A DNA stretch of 64,000 nucleotides from Hemicordylus capensis. Lineage: Eukaryota > Chordata > Lepidosauria > Squamata > Cordylidae. Under the pieces are notes generated by a model, which worked only from the letters and a program-made list of their open reading frames with translations, was not told the origin of the DNA and made no database searches. Below, piece after piece: positions 20,956 to 31,170 of this stretch. How positions within the stretch are numbered: position 1 is the stretch's first letter; each line of letters opens with the position of its first letter. The position numbers were made by a program, and so were the translations under genes. The stretch is from NCBI RefSeq assembly GCF_027244095.1, contig NC_069662.1, positions 12,054,501-12,118,500 of the forward strand. The letters are read 5' to 3'.

Positions 20956-21279
20956 TCTATATATATAATTCTCCTGGGTGTGCCTAGGAATGTGTGTCCC
21001 AGCGCCCAGCTGATTGGCTGGGCGGCGCACGGGCCTGATTGGCTGAGGCACAACCAGGAGGATTGGTCACCACAGCAGCAGCAGGCCTGGCCGCAGAGGC
21101 CAGAGGCAGCGGTGGGCCCAGCCCAGCCATGGAGGCAAGGCCTGGGGGCGGGGAGCAGAATTGGCGGTGGGGAGGAAAGGCGGCTGAGCCTAGAAGTGGT
21201 GACTGGGGCAGAAGGTGGGGGGGAAGAGGTAACTGCCGGCCCCAAAGAGCGTACAGATGCTCTGTGCAGGGTCAGCTAT
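20956..21279 (+). mobile_element. Helitron-like insertion, unit 1 only
   Basis: 324 bp starting TCTATATATATAATTCTCC and ending near GTCAGCTAT. A short hairpin (AGAGC/GCTCT) lies about 20 bases before the end. The second unit has the uninterrupted site AAAAGATATTGCTC (40902-40916), so insertion fell between A and T without target duplication, as Helitrons do. The 3' end is not a perfect CTRR. The interior is GC-rich. Confidence 0.5.
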
Positions 21280-21534
21280 TATTGCTCTATTTGCCATGGA
21301 GGGATCTTTACTTCACTCCTTGTGACACGTCATGCTAATAAGGGAGAAGAGTTTTAGCCAAGCTTCTCCCTGACATGCTAGTTTTCTGTGTACAGGGGCT
21401 GTGTTGTTGTTGTTTTTGTTGTTTACTAATGTGTAGTAGTGCCTCCTGTCCTCTGAAGCAGTTCCTGCAGGACAGGATGTACTTGGTGCAGAACAGGGTG
21501 GATGATCAGCGTATTTTGAATGGGGCACAACACC

Positions 21535-22065
21535 AAGCCATCACAGAACCTTCTCCCTAATGCATGGCATCCATTTGGTTTCTCAAAGTGGTCTGTTGGT
21601 CACAAACACCAAACCCAGGAAAACAACCATTCCCTATGAAAACTGCCAGTGTTTCACCACTGCAGGGAGATGCAACCTGTCTCCAGACAGATACTGTTTT
21701 GTTGGATCAGTGTATTGTTCTTGAGGGACATGTTCCCAAGCGCCACTAAAATGTAAGACAAAAAGCATTCTAGATTGGTTCTGCATTACAGGTTCTTTCC
21801 TTTTCTTCACACAGCACACTCAGACCACACTTGAGCAACACCAGAAGCACAAGATTCAAAAATAAGCAGTTCACCATTTCTCCCAAATTCCAGTGCAGAG
21901 CTTGTGGTGAGATGAATCAAGCGTATACTGGATGAATCAACAGTTTGATTGCTGCTGAAGAAGAGAATAAAGAACTGCATGACAAAGGCAAAAGGGGTGA
22001 GAATCACAGAGTGGTAGATTTGAATAAGGGCCATTTTTAAAATTATTGGACTTCCTCGAAAGGAA
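21535..22065 (+). promoter_or_regulatory. Conserved OR upstream module (OR-A, first copy)
   Basis: Well-preserved module: CACAGAACCTTCTCCCTAATGC, CAGGAAAACAACCATTCCC, TTTCACCACTGCAGGGAG, CCTGTCTCCAGACAGATACTG, TTCTTGAGGGACATGTTCCC, CACTTGAGCAACACCAGAAG and GGTGAGAATCACAGAGTGG. It ends about 2.1 kb before the OR-A ATG, where an L2-like LINE tail has inserted. Confidence 0.6.
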
Positions 22066-22090
22066 GCTTTGACAGCTTCTGTCCTTCCCA

Positions 22091-22270
22091 GGCAGCATTT
22101 AAACAGGCATTTAAGATGCATTTATTCATCCAGGCTCGTAATTAGACTTCTAGAATCTGTCATTGTTTTTCAATGGTTTTAATGTTTTAATCTGTGTTGT
22201 TTAATTGTAAACCGCCCAGAGATGTGCGGTTTGGGTGGTATATAAATATGCTAAATAGATAAATAAAAAT
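22091..22270 (+). mobile_element. L2-like LINE 3' end
   Basis: Short C-terminal codons (FKQAFKMHLFIQ) lead into a 3' UTR with GTAAACCGCCCAGAGATGTG and a tail GGTGGTATATAAATATGC then AATAGATAAATAA. Shared with units 2 and 3. Confidence 0.7.
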
Positions 22271-24130
22271 GTTGATAACCCCTTATAAATAACTGTCTAA
22301 TCAGGGGAGTGAGGGGAGACGTTGTGGGAGAAGACAAGGAAGAAAGGATCATGGGAGGTGTATCTGTGATTCTCAGCTGCATCATACATTTTAACTTAAA
22401 CTAACAGTCAAGGACTCAGATCAACTGCTTTGCTCCACTTAGATCCCACAAACAAAGTCCGGTCAATGACAGTCCCCTATTTTGCCCCAGACCACAAATG
22501 CCCTATGTGCAAAGGGTCATTTAACTTGTTTATTAAAGGGAAATGACCCAACAACAATTGTGATGGAGGGAAGGAGCACAAACTCTAGCTGATTAGTCCT
22601 CCCCTTGTTTGGCTTTGTTGTCCTTTACTCAAGGCTTCTTAAAAGCTACCCTATGAGCAGTAAAAGAAATAAAATGGTTAATGGTTTTAACTTAATGCAT
22701 ATGAAAGTGTTTGAATCTCCCTTGGTGGGATTGTCTATCTGAAGCAGAGATAGCATCATGTCTTCCTCTCCTCTAATGCTGGAAAATATTACAGTAGTTG
22801 AACTGTCACTGGGCATTTAGGACATGGTTGAGAGAAAATCAGAAAGGTCTCAGCAAAGTAATCCATTCACTCTTTTGCGCCTTCACCCCTCTCAGCCTCC
22901 TGATAAAGGCTGCACTGCAATTCCATTACTAGCTGAGATTCCTTTGACTAGCAGCATACCTGTTGCCCAGTCTTAAATCCAGACTGGGGTTGCACAGCTT
23001 GAACTATGAGCTAGGAATCTCTATTTCAGCTCTCACTTCAGCCATTTATTCAGTGGGTAACTCCAGGCAAGCTCCTCTCTCTCAATTGGACCATCATTAG
23101 TAGTATTGGAATGATAATATCACTGTGTCCTAAGAATTGCTTAGGTGATGTGACATGAAATACGGTACTTTGATTACTGGGGGGAAACACTATTTAACTG
23201 ATAAAGTGTATATTCAGCTAAAAGCAAGAAGACCCAATCAATCTGTATATATAATTAAATCTACATTATGTAAAGTGTTTTCAAGGAAAAATATTCTATT
23301 CCGTGAAACCTTTTTTTTTTTTTTTTTTTTGGAGGTTGTTCTTGACCAGCCTAACCCAACCTGGGGCAGCTCAGCCTGGGTTAAGCTGGTAGTGAGAAGC
23401 AGTTGGATCCCCACAGATCCTGACACTTCCCACCCTCCTAAACAACCTGGCTGTTAGCCAAGGTTAAGGGTGAACCCACACCCTTAATGCAGCTGCTGTG
23501 TATCATGTGTCTGCTCAGACTGAATTTAGCCCAAGGAGACACAGAGATGGGTGCATAGAGTGCCCATCTGATAGGGGAATAATGCACATGTTGAGTTGCA
23601 CTGTGGATTGCCCAGAGGCCAGAACAAGAAGTTCCGGCCCCAGATCCTTCCACCCTGCTCTGTGCTTCATGGAGCTGGGCTGCTCATGTGAGAGCACGGA
23701 GTGCACTCCCACCACCAAGCTTTGGATCATCTGTGGGGAAGGTAAGTTCTTTGGAGCCTTCCCCGCCCTTTTTTGTTAAAATATTCATAATTTAACTTGG
23801 TAACATTTAAGGGCACAGTAGCAAGAATGCAGAAAGAATTTACAGGCTGGAGGCAATATTCACAAAGATCTTCAAATACCTTTCATGGATATGGTCATGT
23901 TTCCATGGCCCCAGATCTGTCTGTTTTAATGGCAAGTGTTGGTGTACAACTTGTTTAGGATAGCTGGTATATAATCAGAACTGCTAGGTTCAGGGCAATT
24001 GTCAAATGCAATCTGAAATACCTTCCTCCCCTTTATAAGTAGCATGCCTACTTTTATTATTCAAAGGAAATAGGTACATAAATGACATTTCCTTGTGATA
24101 TGTATTAATAGTTTTGTTTCTTTATTCCAG
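22271..24130. other. OR-A proximal upstream / presumed intron (unit 1)
   Basis: Aligns with 41908-43874 of unit 2. Differences by eye: a T-run at 23311-23332 and about 250 bp at 23437-23690 present only here, and about 370 bp (43150-43530 in unit 2) missing here. It ends in TTTCTTTATTCCAG before the ATG. No gene is recognised. Confidence 0.5.
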
Positions 24131-25078
24131 ATGGAGACAACCAATGAGACTGGAGTTAAGGAATTCATCTTACTAGGCTTTGGAGGTGGGCAGCAGAAGC
24201 GGTTCCTACTCCTCATCTTTCTCACAGTTCTCTACATATTCACTTTGGCTGAGAACATTGCTGTTATCACTCTGGTGAATCTAGATAACCACTTGGCCCA
24301 ACTACCCATGTACATCTTGCTGAGCAACTTCTCCTGGCTGGAGATCTGTTATGCGACCGCCACAGTGCCCCGTATGCTCTTTGACCTGACAGCCTCTCAC
24401 AGGACTATCTCCTTCCATGCCTGCTTCCTCCAGTTTTACATCTTCTTCTCTCTAGGGAGTACTGAATGCTGCTTTCTCTCAGCCATGGCCTTTGATCGCT
24501 ACTTAGCCATCTGCCAACCACTGCGCTACCCACAAATGATGTCCCGAGATTCTTGCTGTGTCCTGGTGGCTGTTTGTTGGGCCCTTGGCTTCGTCTATAA
24601 CGTTGTCCCAGTGACTTTGTTCTCTAAGTTGTCCTTCTGTGGACCAAACATCATTGATAATTTGTTATGCGATCCTGAGCCAATTCTGTCTCTAGCCTGC
24701 CCTCCTCTAGGAAACACTCCTCTCATTGCTCAGATTATCAGGGATGTTGGAGTTTTATTCAATGTCTTGTTTGTTGTGCTATCCTACAGTGTTGTGATTA
24801 TCAACCTGATGAAAACATCTAGCCAAAGCAGTTGGGTGAAAGCCTTCTCCACCATATCTTTTCACCTGGTAGTGGTCACATTATTCTACAGCTCAGTAGC
24901 AGCGATGTATTTAATTCCAGGTGGAGAAAATCAGTCAGAGGTCAATAAGGCAGTCACACTCCTCTACACAGCCATCACACCCTTTCTCAACCCCCTGATC
25001 TACTGTCTAAGGAATGATCAGGTGAAGGAGGCATTGGACAGATTGCTGAAGAAGAAGGGGAGATGGCTGGAGCGATAA
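24131..25078 (+). CDS. Olfactory receptor, family 11-like (OR-A, first copy), 315 aa
   Basis: Complete odorant receptor. Seen: N5 (NET), EN at 41-42, LAQLPMY 55-61, C98, MAFDRYLAIC 119-128 (F for the usual Y), loop cysteines C170/C180/C190 with CDPEP instead of CDPGP, KAFSTISFH 237-245, NPLIYCLRN 287-295, and a short basic tail ending WLER. The ATG at 24131 abuts TTTATTCCAG; the open frame extends upstream only from a GTG. It differs from the second OR-A copy at 11 residues: N53T, C143Y, V148I, V155L, Y156C, V158I, T229S, S233G, V247A, L278F and D303N. Five of these lie in TM4. Both copies are intact, so both may function. Confidence 0.95.
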   Translation: METTNETGVKEFILLGFGGGQQKRFLLLIFLTVLYIFTLAENIAVITLVNLDNHLAQLPMYILLSNFSWLEICYATATVPRMLFDLTASHRTISFHACFLQFYIFFSLGSTECCFLSAMAFDRYLAICQPLRYPQMMSRDSCCVLVAVCWALGFVYNVVPVTLFSKLSFCGPNIIDNLLCDPEPILSLACPPLGNTPLIAQIIRDVGVLFNVLFVVLSYSVVIINLMKTSSQSSWVKAFSTISFHLVVVTLFYSSVAAMYLIPGGENQSEVNKAVTLLYTAITPFLNPLIYCLRNDQVKEALDRLLKKKGRWLER

Positions 25079-26003
25079 AGGTCCCTGTGAAATGTGGGGA
25101 GGAAAGAAGGTAACCATGTGAAAATACTCAACCACACACCTAAAGTGAAAAAACTCAACTTGCATCCCAGAAACATGGGCAGATGATAGCAGCCTAGATT
25201 CCATGGGCAATATAGAGGTATGGCCTTCGTTTATCACACACTTTCCAGGTGCCCATTCCAACAATTATCCAGTTCTGAGTGTCTATACCTCCAAGAGGAA
25301 GCCCAGGATAGAAAAGGAATTATGTTGATGTGCCACTCACCCTGTTTCCCAACTTGTCTTCATGCTTGAACTGATGGAGGTGGTTTCAAGAAGGGCATTG
25401 AAGACATCAGGCCTTTTGGTCTCGGGATACTTTGACCTCAAGCTATTTGTCCTATTGTGTTTTTATAGTTTGTTTATATGCTTGCTTGCTTGCTGGTTGG
25501 TTGGTTGGTTGGTTTGCTAAGTGCTGTGATGTGGTCTGCCGTTCAAGTGGATGAGAAGGGCCCTTTCTTTATTCTCCTAAACAGAAAGGAGTCAGTTTCT
25601 GACTAGTAGCTACGTGTTTCCACCAGTCTTTGTTTCACCCATGATCTTGATCTGGTAAGGGGCATCCTTTTAATCCATTAACAAGAATGAAATGGATGTG
25701 GTTGGGTGGAAGGAGTCTTGGGGGAGATACCATGAGATGAATCCTCATGCTATAAACAAACCAAGGGTTTTCCGAACATCTGTTAAAGTATTCTTTAGGT
25801 ACTTGGGAGCATTACGAAGTAAGCTAAAGGAAAACACACAGCACCATACACATCAAGCTAACCCTGGGGTTATTATCAGTTATTTATAATGTAACTCAGA
25901 TTCTCTTTCCCTTAGTAGGGATTATAACTAAAGACTAACAATAACGTAGCAGGTCTCAGTGCTCAAGCACCAAGGAAGGAAGAAGGAAGGAAGGAAAGAA
26001 TTT
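25079..26003 (+). other. OR-A 3' flank (unit 1)
   Basis: Aligns with 44823-45609 and 47745-47864 of unit 2. A GGTT microsatellite lies at 25494-25512. No gene is recognised. Confidence 0.5.
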
Positions 26004-27426
26004 CTCCTCAATAGTGGCATATCTAGGAAAATTAGCACCTAGGACAAACACTGAATTTGCACCCCTATCCAAACATCTGACACCCATCTTTCACATAACT
26101 TTACCATAATATCAGCTCAAAAATACAACTCCAGACACTTTCAGAAGAAAGAGGTTGTAAGCAACACACACGAATACACACATACAACCACATATGTGCC
26201 AGTCGCCTTCCCAAAGAAACACACCACATCTGTGTGCTGGGCATGCCTCCATAGAGCTAAGCAGTGAAAGCTCTCTTTAGCAAATGCTCTGCCACCTCAG
26301 CAATCCTCACTACAGGTTGCTGCCTCCAATAAATTCAGGTATGGGTTTTTTCTGTCCAAACAGCTTTTGCCTTAAAGGGAGATGGTTGCAATGGGAAAGC
26401 AACAGGCAGACTGGACAGTAAACTTTATGTCTAGTTTATCAAATTTGTTTGTTTGTTTGTTTGTTTTACATTTTATATCCCACTCTTCCTCCAAGGAGCC
26501 CAGAGCGGTGTACTACATACTTAGGTCAATCAGAATCACAGCATGACTATTCAATGTGTCTTTTAAAAACAATTGTGTTCAAAGTAAAAAGGGAGTTGCA
26601 TTGATTTTTTAAAAGAGATTCTAAAATATAACTTTTTTAGAAGGTAAGGAAACTTGAGCAAATCTACTTGGGATGCACAGACAATAAAAACTCAAGTACA
26701 ACTCAGCTAAATGGAAGGGAATAATTTGCAGCACGTTAACCACTTATTTCAAAAGACAAACCATTTATCAGTATGGTAAGACTGCACAACAGAGGGATGG
26801 CAATACATTGCAAATGCAACATTTCTGAGTGTGAATTCTTACAGCAGTTTTTGTTTTTTGTTTTTTAAGCACCACACAAGTTAAAGGCAGGCAATTTCCA
26901 AGTTTGAAATCCCCAAACCTTATAATCAGATTTCATGACAAATATGCAGATAAAGATAGAGCTCTGTATAGAGAATTAAACAGCATGCGAGTGAATATTT
27001 CCATTTTATTCCTTGCCTCCCCCTGCCCACCCTTTGGTTTTGCCAGCTTACAAGGAATTAAACCAACATTATATTTTAAAGAGATGTTTTGTCCACTTAC
27101 TTTTGTGCCATCAATATCTGTTTTTAAAATGCTCGGGTCCATTGCATTCTTCTGACTCCCTAGATCAGGGGAAAAACTAGACTAGGGCCTCGCAGAGGCC
27201 ATTTGAGCATGTGCGGTGGCCATTAAAAAATGGCCACCGCACTTGCTTAAATGGTCCCTGCAAGGTCCTAAGCCTTACAAGGCCTTGCAGAGGCCTTTTG
27301 AGCATGTGCAGCGACCTCCAAAATGGCCACCACACTGATCTTTGTAGGCCTGAACAGGCCTGAAATCAGACTGGGATGGGCTGCGGCGGGGTTCTAAGAG
27401 GCTGGCCGGGAGAGGCGGAAACTTTG

Positions 27427-27461
<35 letters not shown>

Positions 27462-27637
27462 CGTAGCCTTTAGGAAGCCCCCCAAAGTGGCTATAGGTTT
27501 TTTAAAAAAAAAATTGAAAAACAATCGTGAATTGGGGAGGGAGTGGAGGGTAGCATGGCACTGGTGCCCCCACAAGTGGAGATGAGGGCATGTGCCCTGG
27601 CTGCCCCCCCCCCCGACAGTTTCACCTATGCTCCTCA
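26004..27637 (-). mobile_element. hAT non-autonomous insertion, unit 1 only
   Basis: The element is 26011-27630, flanked by CTCCTCA at 26004-26010 and 27631-27637. It is the reverse-oriented relative of 16230-17314 (shared GATGGGTGTCAGATGTTTGG and CTGATATTATGGTAAAATT on the minus strand). Unit 2 has the intact target TTCTCCTCAGAGCTAACTG (47863-47881). It carries a nested SINE tail (26440-26525) and a CA microsatellite (27426-27462). No transposase frame. Confidence 0.85.
26440..26525 (-). repeat. Sauria SINE / Bov-B 3' tail
   Basis: On the minus strand: CACCGCTCTGGGCTCCTTGG, then AGAGTGGGATATAAAATG and a (CAAA)n tail. This is the end shared by Sauria SINEs and Bov-B LINEs. 5'-truncated and nested in the hAT element. 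Confidence 0.8.
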
Positions 27638-27916
27638 GAACTAACTGCCAAGAGCAAATCAGAAAAATAACTGTCCATAAGGAACTATTTTCCCACCATC
27701 ACTTCAGCATTCTATTTGGAGGAGGGAACTCCTCTTGACTGACAGCCCTTGGAACCACTCTTCTAGCTCTATCAAATCCCATTGGTTACAGCCACTTTGA
27801 GTCACATTTGGCAAAAAAAAAGGCAAGAAAAGGCAGCATATAATCTTTTAAACTAAAACACAACATAGAACAAAACAAATGTATTTGCATTTGAACAACA
27901 AGAGCACCCTCCCCTC

Positions 27917-28191
27917 CACTAAGGCAGTGGTTCTTAACCTGGGAGTTCATGAGGAATGCCCAGGTGGTCCGTGGAAAATCTTGGCTGCATTGAATTTAAT
28001 TTGCTTCCTGTTGAGCCAGAATAAAGTTCTGGAAAATAGCTATCCTGAGTACCACACACCACACACACACCACACTAATTTTTTCCTGGATCCTTATGAA
28101 AAAATATATAAGGCGGGGGTCCATGAATAAAACCTGAGGATCTGGGTGGCAGGGGATAGGTACAAAATGGTTAAGAAACCCTGTACTAAGG
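27917..28191. mobile_element. hAT MITE with 8-bp target duplication
   Basis: The element is 27925-28183, starting CAGTGGTTCTTAACCTGGGA with the inverted end GGTTAAGAAACCCTG. The direct repeats are CACTAAGG and TACTAAGG (one mismatch). Its counterpart sits at the same place in unit 2 (48172-48463), so it is older than that duplication. A CA-rich stretch lies inside. Confidence 0.8.
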
Positions 28192-28448
28192 TGTTCTGCA
28201 CAGCCTATTTAAGATGCCCCAAAATTAAGCAGGGCAAAGGGTCAGGAAGGAAAAAAACAGTTGCTTAGCAACCATGTTCTATTCACTTTGAGAAAGAGAA
28301 TACAAGGCACATGTGATGTCCAGGAAGATTCCCTTGGAGTCATTATTATGGAATAAATAAATAAAGTGACTTCCCTCCTCTTTTATGTTAGTTCCAATTG
28401 TGTACTTTTGTGTGTTCTATGAAATACGATAATATGCAAGCAAATATG
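28192..28448. other. Duplicated intergenic DNA
   Basis: Aligns with 48472-48731 of unit 2. No gene is recognised. Confidence 0.4.
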
Positions 28449-29027
28449 TAAACTGTTGGAAGTGAAGGACTATACACTGTCTCTTGTCTCAATGACAGTG
28501 GAGGACAGACTAGTGAGTCAGAGGGCTACAGGGTCAAGACATTGGTCATCCCTTCTCTACTGCTCTGACACTATCCCTTTGGAATGTAGATTACTACTCT
28601 TAGGGACTAACTTACTTACTTCCTGCTTTGCACTTCCTCTCTCCCTTCTCTTCCTGTTCCTCCTTCTCCCTTGCAACATTATTATTATTATTATTAAAAC
28701 TTTTATACCGCCCTTCCAAAAGGCTCAGGGCGGTTTACATTAAAACACACAAGCTCCTCTCTCCCTACACCATGTGTGCAGAGATGCAGAATCCATCTGC
28801 ATCCAGCTAGCTAGCTAGATTAGAGATCCTAATTCCTCACTTTCCTGTCCAGAATGGAGTTTTCTAATAAATACCATATATATTGATTTGAAACTATGAG
28901 CTGGCTCCAAGTTATTTTACTCTCAGCATACATGTATGCCTAGCCAAATTCCGCTGTGTTGTGCCTCTGTGCACTCTGATATAATGAAAAAGGGTTTCTC
29001 CTACCAGAGAGAATTCCCAACATAAAC
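28449..29027. mobile_element. Solo LTR, unit 1 only
   Basis: A 569-bp segment (28454-29022) begins TGTTGG and ends CCAACA, flanked by the 5-bp repeat TAAAC on both sides. Unit 2 has a single uninterrupted TAAAC at 48732-48736. These are the marks of a lone LTR left by an LTR retroelement. Family not assigned. It carries a nested retroposon tail at 28679-28743 and is younger than the split of units 1 and 2. Confidence 0.8.
28679..28743 (-). repeat. Retroposon 3' tail nested in solo LTR
   Basis: On the minus strand, GTAAACCGCCCTGAGCC, then GGGCGGTATAAAAG and an (AAT)n tail: an L2-like LINE or SINE end. Confidence 0.6.
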
Positions 29028-29109
29028 ATCATTCATTTTTTGCCTACTTTCCTCATGGAAAGTAACGTTCTGAGACTGCCTTACTGTCATTCATGTGCCA
29101 ACTGGCAAG

Positions 29110-29114
29110 GTTGC

Positions 29115-29161
<47 letters not shown>

Positions 29162-29203
29162 TTACATTGTATATCCCGCTCTTTCTCCAAGGTGCCCAGA
29201 GCC
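29110..29203 (-). repeat. Sauria SINE / Bov-B tail with (TTTA)n
   Basis: A TTTA run (29113-29164) followed by TATATCCCGCTCTTTCTCC, the reverse of the Sauria/Bov-B tail. Unit 2 has different DNA at this place. Confidence 0.75.
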
Positions 29204-30095
29204 TGCCATTTCAAAAACCTTTTCCTGCATTTATGTATTTTTTCCTTTGATGAGCATGACCTGCTTTTGTTCAGCACTAAATCACATCTTACTTTCAAAG
29301 AAGTAAGGCTATGCTATACTTGCTGCAGAAAGGTTCTCCCCCACAGACACACACTCCAGACACACATGTGGCATCTGTAACCACTCTAATAGCTTGAAAT
29401 GGGAGCAAAGACCACAATGGAAATAAAGGGTGAGTTGCTCCCACTGGGAGAAGAAGAAAGCCAGCTGACCATTCATGGAAATGAGAGGGGCACTCAGGGG
29501 AGGGAAGGGGGAATAGGAAAGCTTGTGACTTGGGTCTTTATCTCCTTGGGACTTATAGCCTTCTTTAGGAAACCGCAGTTCTATAATGGGGTTGTGTGAA
29601 TCGATTCAGGTACAAAACAATCTGTACTCAAATCTACCTATTTGGGGTGATTTGTGGACAAAACATATCACCCTTGTATCAGCTGGTCAAAGACCGTAAA
29701 TAAATACTAAACTAAACTATCACCCCTGTGCTAGCTGGCCAGATTTGGGTCCAAAACAAATGGCCCAGATTTCGGACCTGAAAAATTTGTAGATTCAGAC
29801 CTCCACTTTGTGGCGACCCCTCTTGCTGTCTCCATTTTGTAGCAATAAATTCTTTTGAAAACCCTGCCCTCCCAAGCTTCAGATTGGTGACAACGAGTGT
29901 GCAACGATCAGCTGGCGATTCCCGCCTGGTTCCAGATTGGCTTGTTACCATTCAAATCTTGTGTTGCCATGGGTGACTGACCCCGCATTGGCTAGAGGGT
30001 CAAAAGAAGGGCTGAGGGTGGGGGGAGTTCAAAGGAGGGATTTTCAAATGTTCTTAAGGAGGCAGCCAACCACCATTTTGCCTTTCTGCCTCGTG

Positions 30096-30097
<2 letters not shown>

Positions 30098-30141
<44 letters not shown>
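30098..30141 (+). repeat. (GA)n microsatellite, only seen difference between copies
   Basis: GA run two bases longer than in the copy at 49838-49880; followed by GTGATCTCATAAGC, the end motif of the minisatellite repeat family. Confidence 0.9.
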
Positions 30142-30145
<4 letters not shown>

Positions 30146-30317
30146 TAAGTGATCTCATAAGCTTATTTTACTTAAGGAAAGTGTGTGTGGGGTGTGTGTG
30201 TGTGTGTATGTGCATTATGGTTGTAGATCAGCACTTCCTATCTTCCCAAACAGTTGCTGCAGCCAGAGATGGTGACCACAGTATTTTGAGTGAAAGGTTC
30301 TTCTAATACATCATCAA

Positions 30318-30608
30318 AAGCTTGTGGTCTTGTGGTAGAAAACATGAATTGTTCCCTTTCCTAAGCAGGCACCACCCTGGTTTGCATTTGAATAGGAGAC
30401 TATATGTGTGAGCATTGTAAGATATTCCCCTTAGGGGATGGGGCTGCTCTGGGAAGAGCAAAAGGTTCCAAGTGCCCTCCCTGGCAGCATCTCCAAGATA
30501 GGACTGAGAGGGATTCCTGCCTCCAACCTTGGAGAAGCCGCTGCCAGTCTGTGTAGACAATACTGAGCTAGATGGACCAGTGGTCTGACTCAGTATAAGG
30601 CAGCTCCT
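30318..30608 (+). repeat. 5S rRNA-derived SINE, + strand
   Basis: Nearly full-length: head CTTGTGGTCTTGTGGTAG, 5S-like CCTAAGCAGG, CCCTGGTT and ATAGGAGAC blocks, body TCCAACCTTGGAGAAGCC, and tail GACTCAGTATAAGGCAGC. Confidence 0.8.
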
Positions 30609-31170
30609 AAGCCACCACAGAACCTCCTCCTTAATGCACAGCATACATTTAGTTGCTCAAAGGGGTCTATCTTTAGCAAACATTGAAATCAAGAAAACAA
30701 CTAATCCCTATGGAAATTTATGTGTTTTTCCATTGCAGACAGAGGCAGCCTGTCTCCAGACAGATGCTGTTTTGGGGATCAGTAAATGATGTTGAAGGAC
30801 ACATTCCCAAGTGCCACTAAATATTTATCACAAGCACTCCAGGCTTGGTCTGGAATACGGGTTCAGTTCATTCCATTTCCTCACACATCACACACAGGCC
30901 GCACATGAGCACCGCCAGAAGCACAAGAAACAAGAGCCATCTATTCACTGTCCCTGCCCCTTGAGTTCCAATACAAGGACTGCAATGAGGTGAATCAACT
31001 TCCTGCTGGATGAACCAACACATTGAATGCCGCTGAAGAACAGAAAGAAGAACCATGTGGGACTAAGGCAAAAGGGATGAGAATCATAGAGTGGCAGATT
31101 TCAATCAATGCCACTTTAAAAAATATTGTACTTCCTCAAGGACACATTGATAGACCATTATAAAATTCTG
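30609..31170 (+). promoter_or_regulatory. Conserved OR upstream module (OR-B)
   Basis: Full module: CACAGAACCTCCTCCTTAATGC, TCCCTATGGAAATTTATGTG, CCTGTCTCCAGACAGATGCTG, GAAGGACACATTCCCAAG, GAGCACCGCCAGAAGCACAAG, GGATGAGAATCATAGAGTGG and GATAGACCATTATAAAATTC. It ends about 2.7 kb before the OR-B ATG; the extra distance is partly later insertions. Confidence 0.6.

Noticed and set aside
29399-29599. 66-codon open frame kept in both duplicate copies (also 49140)
   Set aside because: Conservation is explained by the recent duplication; no family features or start context.
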